Shown here: piece by piece, positions 57,300-64,000 of the stretch
Layout: every line of letters begins with the position of its first letter
Position numbering within the stretch: position 1 is the first letter of the stretch
Assembly: GCF_003634935.1 (NCBI RefSeq)
Contig: NZ_RBXO01000001.1
Location: 5,357,501-5,421,500, forward strand
Reading direction: 5' to 3'
DNA from: Saccharothrix australiensis
GTDB taxonomy: Bacteria > Actinomycetota > Actinomycetes > Mycobacteriales > Pseudonocardiaceae
DNA: 64,000 nucleotides
Notes under the pieces: model-generated
What the model was told of the DNA's origin: nothing
Databases searched by the model: none
Seen by the model: the letters and a program-made list of their open reading frames with translations, nothing else
Made by a program: the position numbers and the translations under genes

Positions 57300-57320
57300 A
57301 TGCGCGACAAGATCTGGTGA
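57300..57320 (+). CDS. Hexacodon ORF copy 3 (MRDKIW)
   Basis: Same codons but an ATG start, with GGGGAGG upstream (57284-57290). It lies 95 bases after copy 2. The change of start codon from GTG to ATG, keeping a start, favours translation over a DNA-binding role. Confidence 0.4.
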   Translation: MRDKIW

Positions 57321-57627
57321 TCTCCCGATCGGGACGGCGCGGTGGCCGCGACGAGCACGCGGCCCCGCGGCCCCGGCCGACCACCCCGGCGAGCGACGCG
57401 GTCCCGGCAACAGCGCCCCACCACCGCACCCGGCCACGCCGCCACCGCACCCGGCCACGCCGCCGCCCGCCCGGTCCACGCCGCCGCCCGCCCGGTCCGC
57501 GCACCGTCACCCGCCGGCCAACCCGCCACCACGCGGCCGGGTCACCACGCGGCCGGGTCAGCCCTCGCACCGGCACCACACCCGGCCGAGCCATCACCCC
57601 TGCCCCGCCACCGCACCGGCCACACCG
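57321..57627. other. Intergenic stretch, no gene seen
   Basis: Very GC-rich, with short repeats of CGGCCACGCCGCC and CGCCCGGTCC around 57430-57500. Long frames on both strands here are low-complexity Pro/Arg or Gly/Arg shadows. Confidence 0.4.
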
Positions 57628-58821
57628 TCACCCCGCCGAGACAGCCGCCGACACCCGCGACCAGGCGATCGCCACCACCACCGCCAGCAGCACGCCGGCC
57701 AGGCCCGACACCGCGATCGCCGCCGTCGCCGAACCGGTGGCCCCGGCCAGCAGCCCTCCCCCGGCGACACCGACGCCCTGCGCCGCCACCAGGCCGCTGC
57801 GCGCGAACCCGAGCGCCTGCCCGCGTTGGGCGTCGGGCACGAGGCGCACGAACGTCGCCCCCGCCGTGACCTGGTAGGCGCTGAACGCACCGCTCGACGC
57901 CAGCAGCGCCACCGCGCCCACCAGGTCGGGCGCGAGCAGGTAGCCCACCAGCGGCACGGCCGTCGCCACCGCCAGCAGCCCCAGCAGGCGGACCCGGCGC
58001 GTGGCGGGCAGGAACCGCAGCAGGACGGTCCCCAGCACCATCCCGGCCGGGTCGGCCGCGAGCAGCACGCCGACCCCCGCCGCGCCCGCGCCCGCCTCCG
58101 CCGAGAACGGCGCGGCCAGCCCTTCCGGCACCACGGTGAACAGCGCGAGCCACCCCAGCGCGACGAGCAGCCGCAGCCGCCGGTCGCGCCACACGAGCGC
58201 CGCGCCCTCCCGGATGCGCACGCGGGCCCGTTTCACCTCGCCGGGCGCGGGGCGGTGGCGCAGGCCGAACCGCAGCAGCAGCGCGGACGCCGCGAACGTC
58301 GCCGCGTCGACCGCCAGCGCGCCGGACGTGCCCAACCACGCCACGACCAGCCCGCCGCCCGCGAACCCGAGCAGCAGACCCGCCTGGTGGGTGATCAGGT
58401 GCACCGACTGGCCCGCCTCGTACCGGTCGCCGAGCACGGTCGGCAGCAGCGCGCCCTGGGCGGCGGCGAACGGCGGCTCCGCCAGCTGCGCGGCCACCAG
58501 CAGCGCCGCGAGCAGCGGCAACGGCACGCCGGGCACCGCCATGACGGCCAGCAGCGCGGCACGCAGCAGGTCGGCGGCGACCATGACCGCCCGCCGGGGG
58601 TACCGGTCGGCGAGCCCGGTCAGCAGGACGCCCGACACGAGGGCCGGGAGCATGGTCAACGCGTAGGTGAGCGCGGTCCACGCGGCCGAGCCGGTGCGCT
58701 GGAACACCAGCACCGACAGCGCCACGCGGGCGAGCTGGTCGCCCACGGTCGACAGGGCCGCCGCCGCCCACAGCACCCGGAACTCGGGCACGGTGAACGC
58801 GGCCCGGAAACCCGTGCCCAC
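57628..58821 (-). CDS. MFS transporter
   Basis: 397 residues with about 12 hydrophobic segments. FRVLWAAAALSTVGDQLARVALSVLVFQRTGSAAWTALTYALTMLPALVSGVLLTGLADRYPRRAVMV includes MFS motif A (GLADRYPRRAVM). It resembles drug-efflux and EntS-like members. Substrate unknown. The GTG start has GGAGGTGCC upstream. It is not adjacent to a biosynthetic gene; on the far side of its 3' end lie the hexacodon ORFs on the other strand. Confidence 0.88.
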   Translation of the reverse strand: MGTGFRAAFTVPEFRVLWAAAALSTVGDQLARVALSVLVFQRTGSAAWTALTYALTMLPALVSGVLLTGLADRYPRRAVMVAADLLRAALLAVMAVPGVPLPLLAALLVAAQLAEPPFAAAQGALLPTVLGDRYEAGQSVHLITHQAGLLLGFAGGGLVVAWLGTSGALAVDAATFAASALLLRFGLRHRPAPGEVKRARVRIREGAALVWRDRRLRLLVALGWLALFTVVPEGLAAPFSAEAGAGAAGVGVLLAADPAGMVLGTVLLRFLPATRRVRLLGLLAVATAVPLVGYLLAPDLVGAVALLASSGAFSAYQVTAGATFVRLVPDAQRGQALGFARSGLVAAQGVGVAGGGLLAGATGSATAAIAVSGLAGVLLAVVVAIAWSRVSAAVSAG

Positions 58822-59168
58822 GGCACCTCCGGTGATCTCCGCGAGTGGCGCGGCGTGCGGTCAGGCACGTCACCGTACAAGCCGCGGGGGTGCGCCGAGC
58901 GGGCGGCGGTCGCCTTCACCCGGCAGGCCCATCGACCAGGCACACGCTCCCACAGGACCCGACACGGTCCGACACACGACGACACGACACCACACGGCCC
59001 GATCCGCACCGGCTCGACACACGCACCGCCCCACCCCGGCGCGGCACCGCCCCGCACACCCCGGCGCGGCATTCCGCACCACCCGACGAAGGCGTCGGCA
59101 CGGCATCCCGCACCACCCCGCCAGGCGCACCGGCACGGCGCGCGGACCGCCGTGCCGGTGCCGTCCGC
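58822..59168. other. Intergenic stretch with simple repeats
   Basis: 347 bases. Contains ACACGAC/ACACCACAC tracts (about 58940-59010) and repeated GGCGCGGCA(C/T) and GCACCACCC units (59037-59130). No gene supported. Confidence 0.4.
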
Positions 59169-59801
59169 TCAGGTCGCGGAACCCGACAGCAGCGACCGCG
59201 CCAGCGTCACCAACTCGCCCGGAGCCGTCTCGGGCGACCCGGCGTCGTACGGCGGTCGCGGGTCGTACTCGATGCCGAGCTGGGTGAACATCGCCCGGTC
59301 GTCACCCCAGATCAGCCCCACCAGGGTGAGCGCCATGTCGATGCCCGCGGACACGCCCGCGCCGGTGACGACCGACCCGTCCCGCACCACCCGGTCGGTG
59401 CTGACCACGGCGCCCAGCTCGGCCAGCCGGTCGCGCACCGCCCAGTGGGTGGTGGCCGGTCGGCCGTCGAGGATGCCCGCCGCCGCCAGCAGCGTCGAGC
59501 CGGTGCACACCGACGTGGTCCAGGTGGCGGTCGGGTGCACCTTGCGCAGCCACGCCGCGACCGCCCCGTCCGCCAGCGCGGCCTCCCACACCCCGCTGCC
59601 GGGCACCACGATGATGTCGGCGCGGTCCAGCTCGTCGAACGTCACCGTCGGCGTGATCACCAGCCCCGCGTCGCACGTCACCGGGTCCGGCGTCGCCGCG
59701 ACGAAGTGCGCCGTCACGCCCTCCTGGTGCCCCAGGACCTCGTAGGGGCCGATCAGGTCCAGCGCCGTCATCTTCGGGTAGAGCACGAAAGCCAGGTCCA
59801 T
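59169..59801 (-). CDS. DJ-1/PfpI-family protein (isonitrile-hydratase-like)
   Basis: 210 residues. MDLAFVLYPKMTALDLIGPYEVL is the typical first strand and helix with the conserved Asp and Glu. IIVVPGSGVWEAAL and WTTSVCTGSTLLAAAGILDGRPATTHW carry the nucleophile elbow with the reactive cysteine. It resembles isonitrile hydratase and the N-terminal half of GlxA regulators. Substrate unknown. ATG 59801 is preceded by AAGGAG. It lies 34 bases after the GlxA-type gene and is probably controlled by it. Confidence 0.9.
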   Translation of the reverse strand: MDLAFVLYPKMTALDLIGPYEVLGHQEGVTAHFVAATPDPVTCDAGLVITPTVTFDELDRADIIVVPGSGVWEAALADGAVAAWLRKVHPTATWTTSVCTGSTLLAAAGILDGRPATTHWAVRDRLAELGAVVSTDRVVRDGSVVTGAGVSAGIDMALTLVGLIWGDDRAMFTQLGIEYDPRPPYDAGSPETAPGELVTLARSLLSGSAT

Positions 59802-59835
59802 CGGTGCCTCGCTCCTTCGGTACGGGGCGCGGACC

Positions 59836-60789
59836 TCACGCCGCGCCCGTGGTGCGGAACCTGTTGCGGTAGCCGCCCGGTGTCACGCCGAGCACCCGGC
59901 CGAACGCCCTGCGCAGGGTCTCCGCCGAGCCGAACCCGCTGCGGCGCGCCACGACGTCCAGCCCCTCGTCACCGGTCTCCAGCAGCGCCGCCGCCGCCTC
60001 CACCCGCGCCCGCTCCACGTACCGGGCGGGCGGCAGCCCGACCCGGCGCGGGAACACGCGGGCGAAGTGCCGCGTGCTCATCGCCGCGCAGCGGGCCATC
60101 TCCTCGACGGTCCACCGCGCGGCCGGGTTGTCGGCGATGGCGTCCAGCACGGCCCGCAGCCCCGGTTCGCGGACCGCGGGCACGCGCGAGCGGACGCTGA
60201 ACTGCGACTGCCCGCCCGGCCGCTGCAGGAACACCACCAGCCAGCGGGCCACCAGCCTGGCCAGCGCCGCGTCGTGGTCGGTCTCCAGCAGCGCCAGCGC
60301 GAGGTCGATGCCCGCCGTGACGCCCGCCGAGGTGGCCAGCCGCCCGTCGCACACGAAGATCGCGTCCCGCACGACCCGCACCGACGGGTGCAGCGCGGCC
60401 AGCTCGTCGCAGTACGCCCAGTGCGTGGTGGCCCGCGCGCCGTCCAGCAGACCCGCCGCGGCCACCACGAACGCCCCCGTGCACACGGCGGCGACGCGGC
60501 GCGAGACCCCGGCCACCCGGCGCAGCTCCGCCAGCAGCTCGCGGTCGCGCGCCGCCTCCTCGAACCCGGCGCCGCCGACCACGACCACCGTGTCCACCGG
60601 ACCGGTGACCGCACGCAGATCGTCGGCGCCCAGCGGGATCCCCGAAGCCGTGAACCCACCGCCCACGGCGGCCACCCGCACCCGGTACCCGCCGCGCAGG
60701 AGGGCCGCGGCCCGGAACACCTCGACGGGTCCGGCGATGTCCAGCAACGTCGCGTCGTGGTACCCGACGACGACCACTTCACGTTCCAC
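59836..60789 (-). CDS. GlxA-family regulator (DJ-1 domain plus AraC helix-turn-helix)
   Basis: 317 residues. The N-terminal DJ-1/PfpI-like domain has VVVVGYHDATLLDIAGPVEVFRAA and AAVCTGAFVVAAAGLLDGARATTHWAYCDEL. The C-terminal AraC domain has WTVEEMARCAAMSTRHFARVFPRRVGLPPARYVERARVEAAAALLE and LDVVARRSGFGSAETLRRAFGRVLGVTPGGYRNRF. GTG 60789 (VEREVVVVGYHD) is chosen for the GGAAAAGG Shine-Dalgarno; an earlier start at 60852 would add 21 residues. It likely activates the following DJ-1 gene. Confidence 0.92.
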   Translation of the reverse strand: MEREVVVVGYHDATLLDIAGPVEVFRAAALLRGGYRVRVAAVGGGFTASGIPLGADDLRAVTGPVDTVVVVGGAGFEEAARDRELLAELRRVAGVSRRVAAVCTGAFVVAAAGLLDGARATTHWAYCDELAALHPSVRVVRDAIFVCDGRLATSAGVTAGIDLALALLETDHDAALARLVARWLVVFLQRPGGQSQFSVRSRVPAVREPGLRAVLDAIADNPAARWTVEEMARCAAMSTRHFARVFPRRVGLPPARYVERARVEAAAALLETGDEGLDVVARRSGFGSAETLRRAFGRVLGVTPGGYRNRFRTTGAA

Positions 60790-60866
60790 ACCGTCCACCT
60801 TTTCCACGGCGGGTGAGGGCGGCAACGACCCGTGACCCTCGATTCCCGCCACGCTACGGTCGGGGC

Positions 60867-61619
60867 GTGCTGAGGATGGAGATCGACGGCGGCACCGCGA
60901 CCGCCGAGCAGCTCGCGCCCGCCCTGCTCGCCAATTACGGCCACTTCACGGCGATGCAGGTCCGCGACCGCCGCGTGCGCGGCCTCGACCTGCACCTGCG
61001 CCGGCTGGACGCGGCCCACCGCGAGCTGTACGGCACCGGCCTGGCCGGCGAGCGGGTCCGCGCGCTGGTCTCGCACGCGTTGGCCGACGACGTCCGCGAC
61101 GCGGCGGTGCGGGTCGTCGCGTTCGGCCCCGCCGACCCGTCGGTGCTGGTGGCGGTGCGCCCGCCGGCCGCGCCGCCGACCCGGCCGCAGCGGCTGATGA
61201 CCGTGTCGTACCAGCGGCCCCTGCCGCACGTGAAGCACCTGGGCGGGTTCGGGCAGTCGCACCACCGCAACCGCGCGCAGGCCGCCGGGTACGACGACGC
61301 GCTGCTGACCACCCCCGACGGCGTGGTCGTCGAGGGCGCGATCGCCAACATCGGCTTCCTGGACGACGCGGGGATCGTGTGGGCGGAGGCGGACTGGCTG
61401 CACGGCACGGCCATGCAACTGCTCGAACGGCGGATCCCGGCGCGGCGGGCCGTCGTGCGCCGGTCGGACCTGCGCTCCTACCGGGGCGCGTTCCTGGCCA
61501 ACTCGATCGGCGTCGTGCCCGTGTCGGGCATCGACGACGTCGACTTCGCCGTGGACGACGCCGAGATGGCCCGCATCCGGGCCGCCTACGACGCCGGGCC
61601 GTGGGACGCGTTCGAGTAG
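60867..61619 (+). CDS. Class IV aminotransferase family protein
   Basis: 250 residues of the branched-chain aminotransferase / aminodeoxychorismate lyase fold. Seen are RGLDLHLRRLDAAHRELYG, VKHLGGFGQSHHRNRAQAAGYDDALLTTPDGVVVEGAIANIGFLDDAGIVWAE and GAFLANSIGVVPVSGID. The usual Schiff-base lysine should be the K of VKHLGGF. The reaction is not predictable: transaminase or lyase. GTG 60867 follows TACGGT (60855-60860) by six bases, so a leaderless start is likely. The gene is divergent from the GlxA regulator. Confidence 0.85.
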   Translation: MLRMEIDGGTATAEQLAPALLANYGHFTAMQVRDRRVRGLDLHLRRLDAAHRELYGTGLAGERVRALVSHALADDVRDAAVRVVAFGPADPSVLVAVRPPAAPPTRPQRLMTVSYQRPLPHVKHLGGFGQSHHRNRAQAAGYDDALLTTPDGVVVEGAIANIGFLDDAGIVWAEADWLHGTAMQLLERRIPARRAVVRRSDLRSYRGAFLANSIGVVPVSGIDDVDFAVDDAEMARIRAAYDAGPWDAFE

Positions 61620-61657
61620 AAACCCCGATGCCCGGCAGGCGGCGGGCGGGAGATCGT

Positions 61658-62566
61658 GTGCGGGTGATCGACAACCCGAGGGGGGCGCTCCCGGTCGTCC
61701 TCCAACTCGCCGCCGTGTGGCTGGTCGCCGTGCTGAGCTTCGCGACCGTCGGCTTCCTGGTGCTGCTGGGGTTCTGGGCGCGCGCCCTGCCGCTGGTCGG
61801 GCTCGGCATGGCCACGCCGTTCGTGCTGTTCCTGCTGGTCGGCGCGCTCACCAGGGCCGCGAGCCCGCTCACCGGGACCGCGTGGTGGCGGTCGCTGTGG
61901 GCGCTGCTGGTGACCGCGCTCGGGCTGTGCGGCGCGGTGTACTACGCCTGCGTGCTGGAGGCGTTCGGACCGGCCCACAAGCCGTCGCAGGTGCTCCTGC
62001 TCGCCGGGATCGGGCTGCCGTTCGCGCTGGTCGCGGGCATTCTGGCGCGCGGGCTGGTGCTGCCACTTGCCTCGGCCGCCGCGACGGTGGCTCTCATCGC
62101 GGTGGGCGCCACCGCGCCCAACGCCCTGTCGTCGGACACCCCGGCGGCGCGCGTCGCGCACGCCGGGCTGCCGGGCGGGAAGCTGCTCGTCGCCCGCCCC
62201 GCGGGCTACCACCCGCCCACCCTCGCCGTCGCGGACGGGCAGGCCGTCCTGGAGTACGCGGCGACCGGCCCGGACGCGCCGCTGACCGCCGAGGCCAGGC
62301 TCATCACCCGCGCCACCCTCGGCGAGGGCCCGCACCTGGCCTACCGCGAGGACCCGGCGCACCACGTCTGGGTCCGGCGCTTCGGCCGGATGGAGGTGAT
62401 CGCCGTCGCGCGCAAGGAGGCGGACAAGGACGCCGTGCGCGAGTTCGCGCTGTCCGCCGACGAGGCCACCGACGCCGAGGTGATGCGGCTGCTGCCGCCC
62501 GCACCGCGGCGCGAGGTCGACGTCGTGGACCGCTTCACCCGCCTCATCGGCTGGTTGTTCCCCTGA
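61658..62566 (+). CDS. Integral membrane protein with C-terminal extracytoplasmic domain
   Basis: About 302 residues, family not recognised. Six or so hydrophobic segments occupy the first half (VVLQLAAVWLVAVLSFATVGFLVLLGFW, LPLVGLGMATPFVLFLLVGAL, SLWALLVTALGLCGAVYYACVL, VLLLAGIGLPFALVAGILARGLVLPLASAAATVALIAVGAT). The second half is a soluble domain with HHVWVRRFGRMEVIAVARKEADKDAVREFALSADEATDAEVMRLLPP. GTG 61658 has GGGAG upstream; ATG 61628 is an alternative. It lies 38 bases after the aminotransferase. Confidence 0.7.
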   Translation: MRVIDNPRGALPVVLQLAAVWLVAVLSFATVGFLVLLGFWARALPLVGLGMATPFVLFLLVGALTRAASPLTGTAWWRSLWALLVTALGLCGAVYYACVLEAFGPAHKPSQVLLLAGIGLPFALVAGILARGLVLPLASAAATVALIAVGATAPNALSSDTPAARVAHAGLPGGKLLVARPAGYHPPTLAVADGQAVLEYAATGPDAPLTAEARLITRATLGEGPHLAYREDPAHHVWVRRFGRMEVIAVARKEADKDAVREFALSADEATDAEVMRLLPPAPRREVDVVDRFTRLIGWLFP

Positions 62567-62680
62567 TCCCCGGCCGGCGGCGAAGGCACGGCCCGTCACG
62601 GCGGCGCGCGCACCCCGCGCGCCGACCGCACCCGGTGCGCCCGGTGCCGAACAGCGGCGGGCCGGGCGCGGGCCGACGCG

Positions 62681-63130
62681 TCAGACGGCGGGCGGACGGT
62701 CCTCGTACGGCGTCGACAGCACCACGGTGGTCCGGGTGGACACGTTCGCCACCTCCCGGATCTGCCGCAGCAGCTCCTCCAGCGCCGTCGGCGACGCCAC
62801 CCGGACGCGGAGTACGTAGGAGGCGTCCCCCGCGACCGAGTAGCACGCTTCGATCTGCGGCAGGTGCTCCAACCGCTTGGGGTAGTCGTCCGGAGCCGAC
62901 GGGTCGATCGGGGTGAGCGAGATGAACGCGGTCAGCGGCAGGCCGATCTCGTCGCCGTCCAGCCGCGCGGCGTACCCGCGCACCACACCGCGCTGCTCCA
63001 GCCGCCGCACCCGCTGGTGCACGGCCGACACGCTCAGGCCCACGCGCTCGGCGAGGTCGGTGAAGCTGCACCGGCCGTCGGCCGCCAGCTCGCGCAGGAT
63101 CGCCCGGTCGATCGGCTCCAGGTTGGTCAC
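62681..63130 (-). CDS. Lrp/AsnC-family regulator
   Basis: 149 residues. The helix-turn-helix LEPIDRAILRELAADGRCSFTDLAERVGLSVSAVHQRVRRLEQRGVVRGYAARLD is followed by an AsnC ligand domain: LPLTAFISLTPIDPSAPDDYPKRLEHLPQIEACYSVAGDASYVLRVRVASPTALEELLRQIREVANVSTRTTVVLS. It probably senses an amino acid. The GTG start overlaps the stop of the upstream M24 peptidase (GTGA), so the two are translationally coupled, linking a peptide-degrading enzyme to amino-acid sensing. Confidence 0.93.
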   Translation of the reverse strand: MTNLEPIDRAILRELAADGRCSFTDLAERVGLSVSAVHQRVRRLEQRGVVRGYAARLDGDEIGLPLTAFISLTPIDPSAPDDYPKRLEHLPQIEACYSVAGDASYVLRVRVASPTALEELLRQIREVANVSTRTTVVLSTPYEDRPPAV

Positions 63131-64000
63131 GCCGGCAGCACCACCAGATCGTGGGGCCGGTGGTTGACGCTCTCGACGCCGTCCGCGGTCGCGACCACGA
63201 TGTCCTCGATCCGCGCGCCCCAGCGGCCGGGCAGGTAGATTCCGGGCTCGACGCTGAACGCCATGCCCGCCTCCAGCGGCAGGTCGTTCCCGCGGACGAT
63301 GTAGGGCTCCTCGTGCACGTCCAGCCCGATGCCGTGGCCGGTGCGGTGCACGAAGTACTCGCCGAACCCGGCGTCCGCGATGACCTCCCGCGCGGTGGCG
63401 TCCACGGCCTCGCACGTGACGCCCGGCCGGACCGCCTCCACGGCCGCCCGCTGCGCGGCCTGGAGCACCGCGTAGGTGTCCCACACGTCCTTGTCGCGCG
63501 GCTCGCCCAGCACGTAGCTCCGGGTGGAGTCCGAGTTGTAGCCCTCTGCGACGGGACCGCCGATGTCGACGACGACCACGTCACCGGCCTCGATGACCCG
63601 GTCGGACAGGCTGTGGTGCGGCGACGCGCCGTTCGGGCCGGACCCGACGATCACGAACTCGGCCAGCTCGTGCCCCTCGGCGACGATCGCGGCGGCGATG
63701 TCCGCGCCCACCTCGGCCTCCGTGCGGCCGGGCCGCAGCCACTCCTCCATCCGCTCGTGCACGCGGTCGATGGCCGCGCCCGCCTTGCGCAGCGCGGCGA
63801 TCTCCGCCTCGTCCTTGCGCATCCGCAGCTCGCGCAGGACCGGACCGGCCAGCACCTGCTCGCCGCCGATCACCTCGCGCAGCCGCAGGGTGTGCAGCGC
63901 GGGCATCATGTCCGCGACCGCCACCCGGCCGGTGCCCTTCAACGCGCCCTTGACCAGGGCGTACGGGTCCTGGTCGTCCACCCACGTGGCGACCTCGACG
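63127..64000 (-). CDS. M24-family Xaa-Pro aminopeptidase, partial
   Basis: The frame runs off the right edge; about 290 C-terminal residues are present. They hold the pita-bread metallopeptidase core. Metal ligands are seen in VVVDIGG, YNSDSTRSY, HRTGHGIGLDVHEEP, FSVEPGIYLPG and ARIEDIVV, giving the D, D, H, E, E set. SPHHSLSDR is also typical. It should remove N-terminal residues before proline from peptides or dipeptides. The N-terminal creatinase-like domain lies outside the window. It is coupled to the downstream Lrp gene. Confidence 0.92.
   Translation of the reverse strand, partial: VEVATWVDDQDPYALVKGALKGTGRVAVADMMPALHTLRLREVIGGEQVLAGPVLRELRMRKDEAEIAALRKAGAAIDRVHERMEEWLRPGRTEAEVGADIAAAIVAEGHELAEFVIVGSGPNGASPHHSLSDRVIEAGDVVVVDIGGPVAEGYNSDSTRSYVLGEPRDKDVWDTYAVLQAAQRAAVEAVRPGVTCEAVDATAREVIADAGFGEYFVHRTGHGIGLDVHEEPYIVRGNDLPLEAGMAFSVEPGIYLPGRWGARIEDIVVATADGVESVNHRPHDLVVLPA

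Noticed and set aside
57121-57320. CRISPR array
   Set aside because: Only three copies with unequal spacing (69 and 95 bases), repeat block contains Shine-Dalgarno, start and stop; no cas genes.

Overview
The window is very high-GC DNA with the codon bias, paired ParE/ParC genes, LexA-type SOS box, fused isobutyryl-CoA mutase and numerous leaderless-looking starts expected of a filamentous actinomycete. I would guess the order Pseudonocardiales (Saccharothrix/Actinosynnema/Lentzea-like), but no marker here fixes the genus. All calls were made by reading; no database search was possible.

Layout. 1-3302 (minus): a type IIA topoisomerase pair, parE then parC. parC runs off the left edge and carries a 312-residue intein. 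3303-3728: a repeat-rich spacer. 3729-8271 (minus): a TPR protein and icmF. 8469-11056 (plus): two small proteins, an SOS-boxed alkB, and a TetR/two-membrane-protein operon. 11093-17828: housekeeping and accessory genes (AMP-forming acyl-CoA synthetase, MarR/YceI divergon, degenerate ATP-binding protein, EamA transporter, small alarmone synthetase, DUF1348 protein, CGNR regulator).

18187-47118 (plus, about 29 kb): a compact non-ribosomal peptide operon of five genes. They are a cytosolic beta-lactamase-fold (PBP-type) thioesterase/cyclase candidate, two giant NRPSs (2522 and 6203 residues), an MFS exporter and an MbtH-like protein. The NRPSs carry eight carrier-protein modules: A-T / C-(A remnant)-T-E / C-A(Thr)-T // C-A-T-E / C-A-T / C-A-T-E / C-A(Thr)-T / C-A-T-E. 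There is no fused thioesterase and the line ends in an epimerase. Epimerases sit in modules 2, 4, 6 and 8, and C-domain types (LCL/DCL) alternate to match. If all modules work, the product is a strictly L,D-alternating octapeptide that the stand-alone hydrolase could close head-to-tail. Three adjacent A domains have acidic pockets (basic residue predicted) and modules 1 and 8 share one hydrophobic code. Module 2 has lost its adenylation core, which is the main puzzle.

47226-64000: an oxidoreductase, a DEAD-box helicase, a frameshifted esterase, a PLP decarboxylase, a P1 peptidase with a low-complexity insert at its self-cleavage site, a TPR protein, a diguanylate cyclase, an intergenic region with three Shine-Dalgarno-led hexacodon ORFs (M/V-R-D-K-I-W), an MFS transporter, a DJ-1/GlxA pair, a class IV aminotransferase, a membrane protein, an Lrp/AsnC regulator and a partial M24 aminopeptidase. 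Several short palindromes are good operator candidates.
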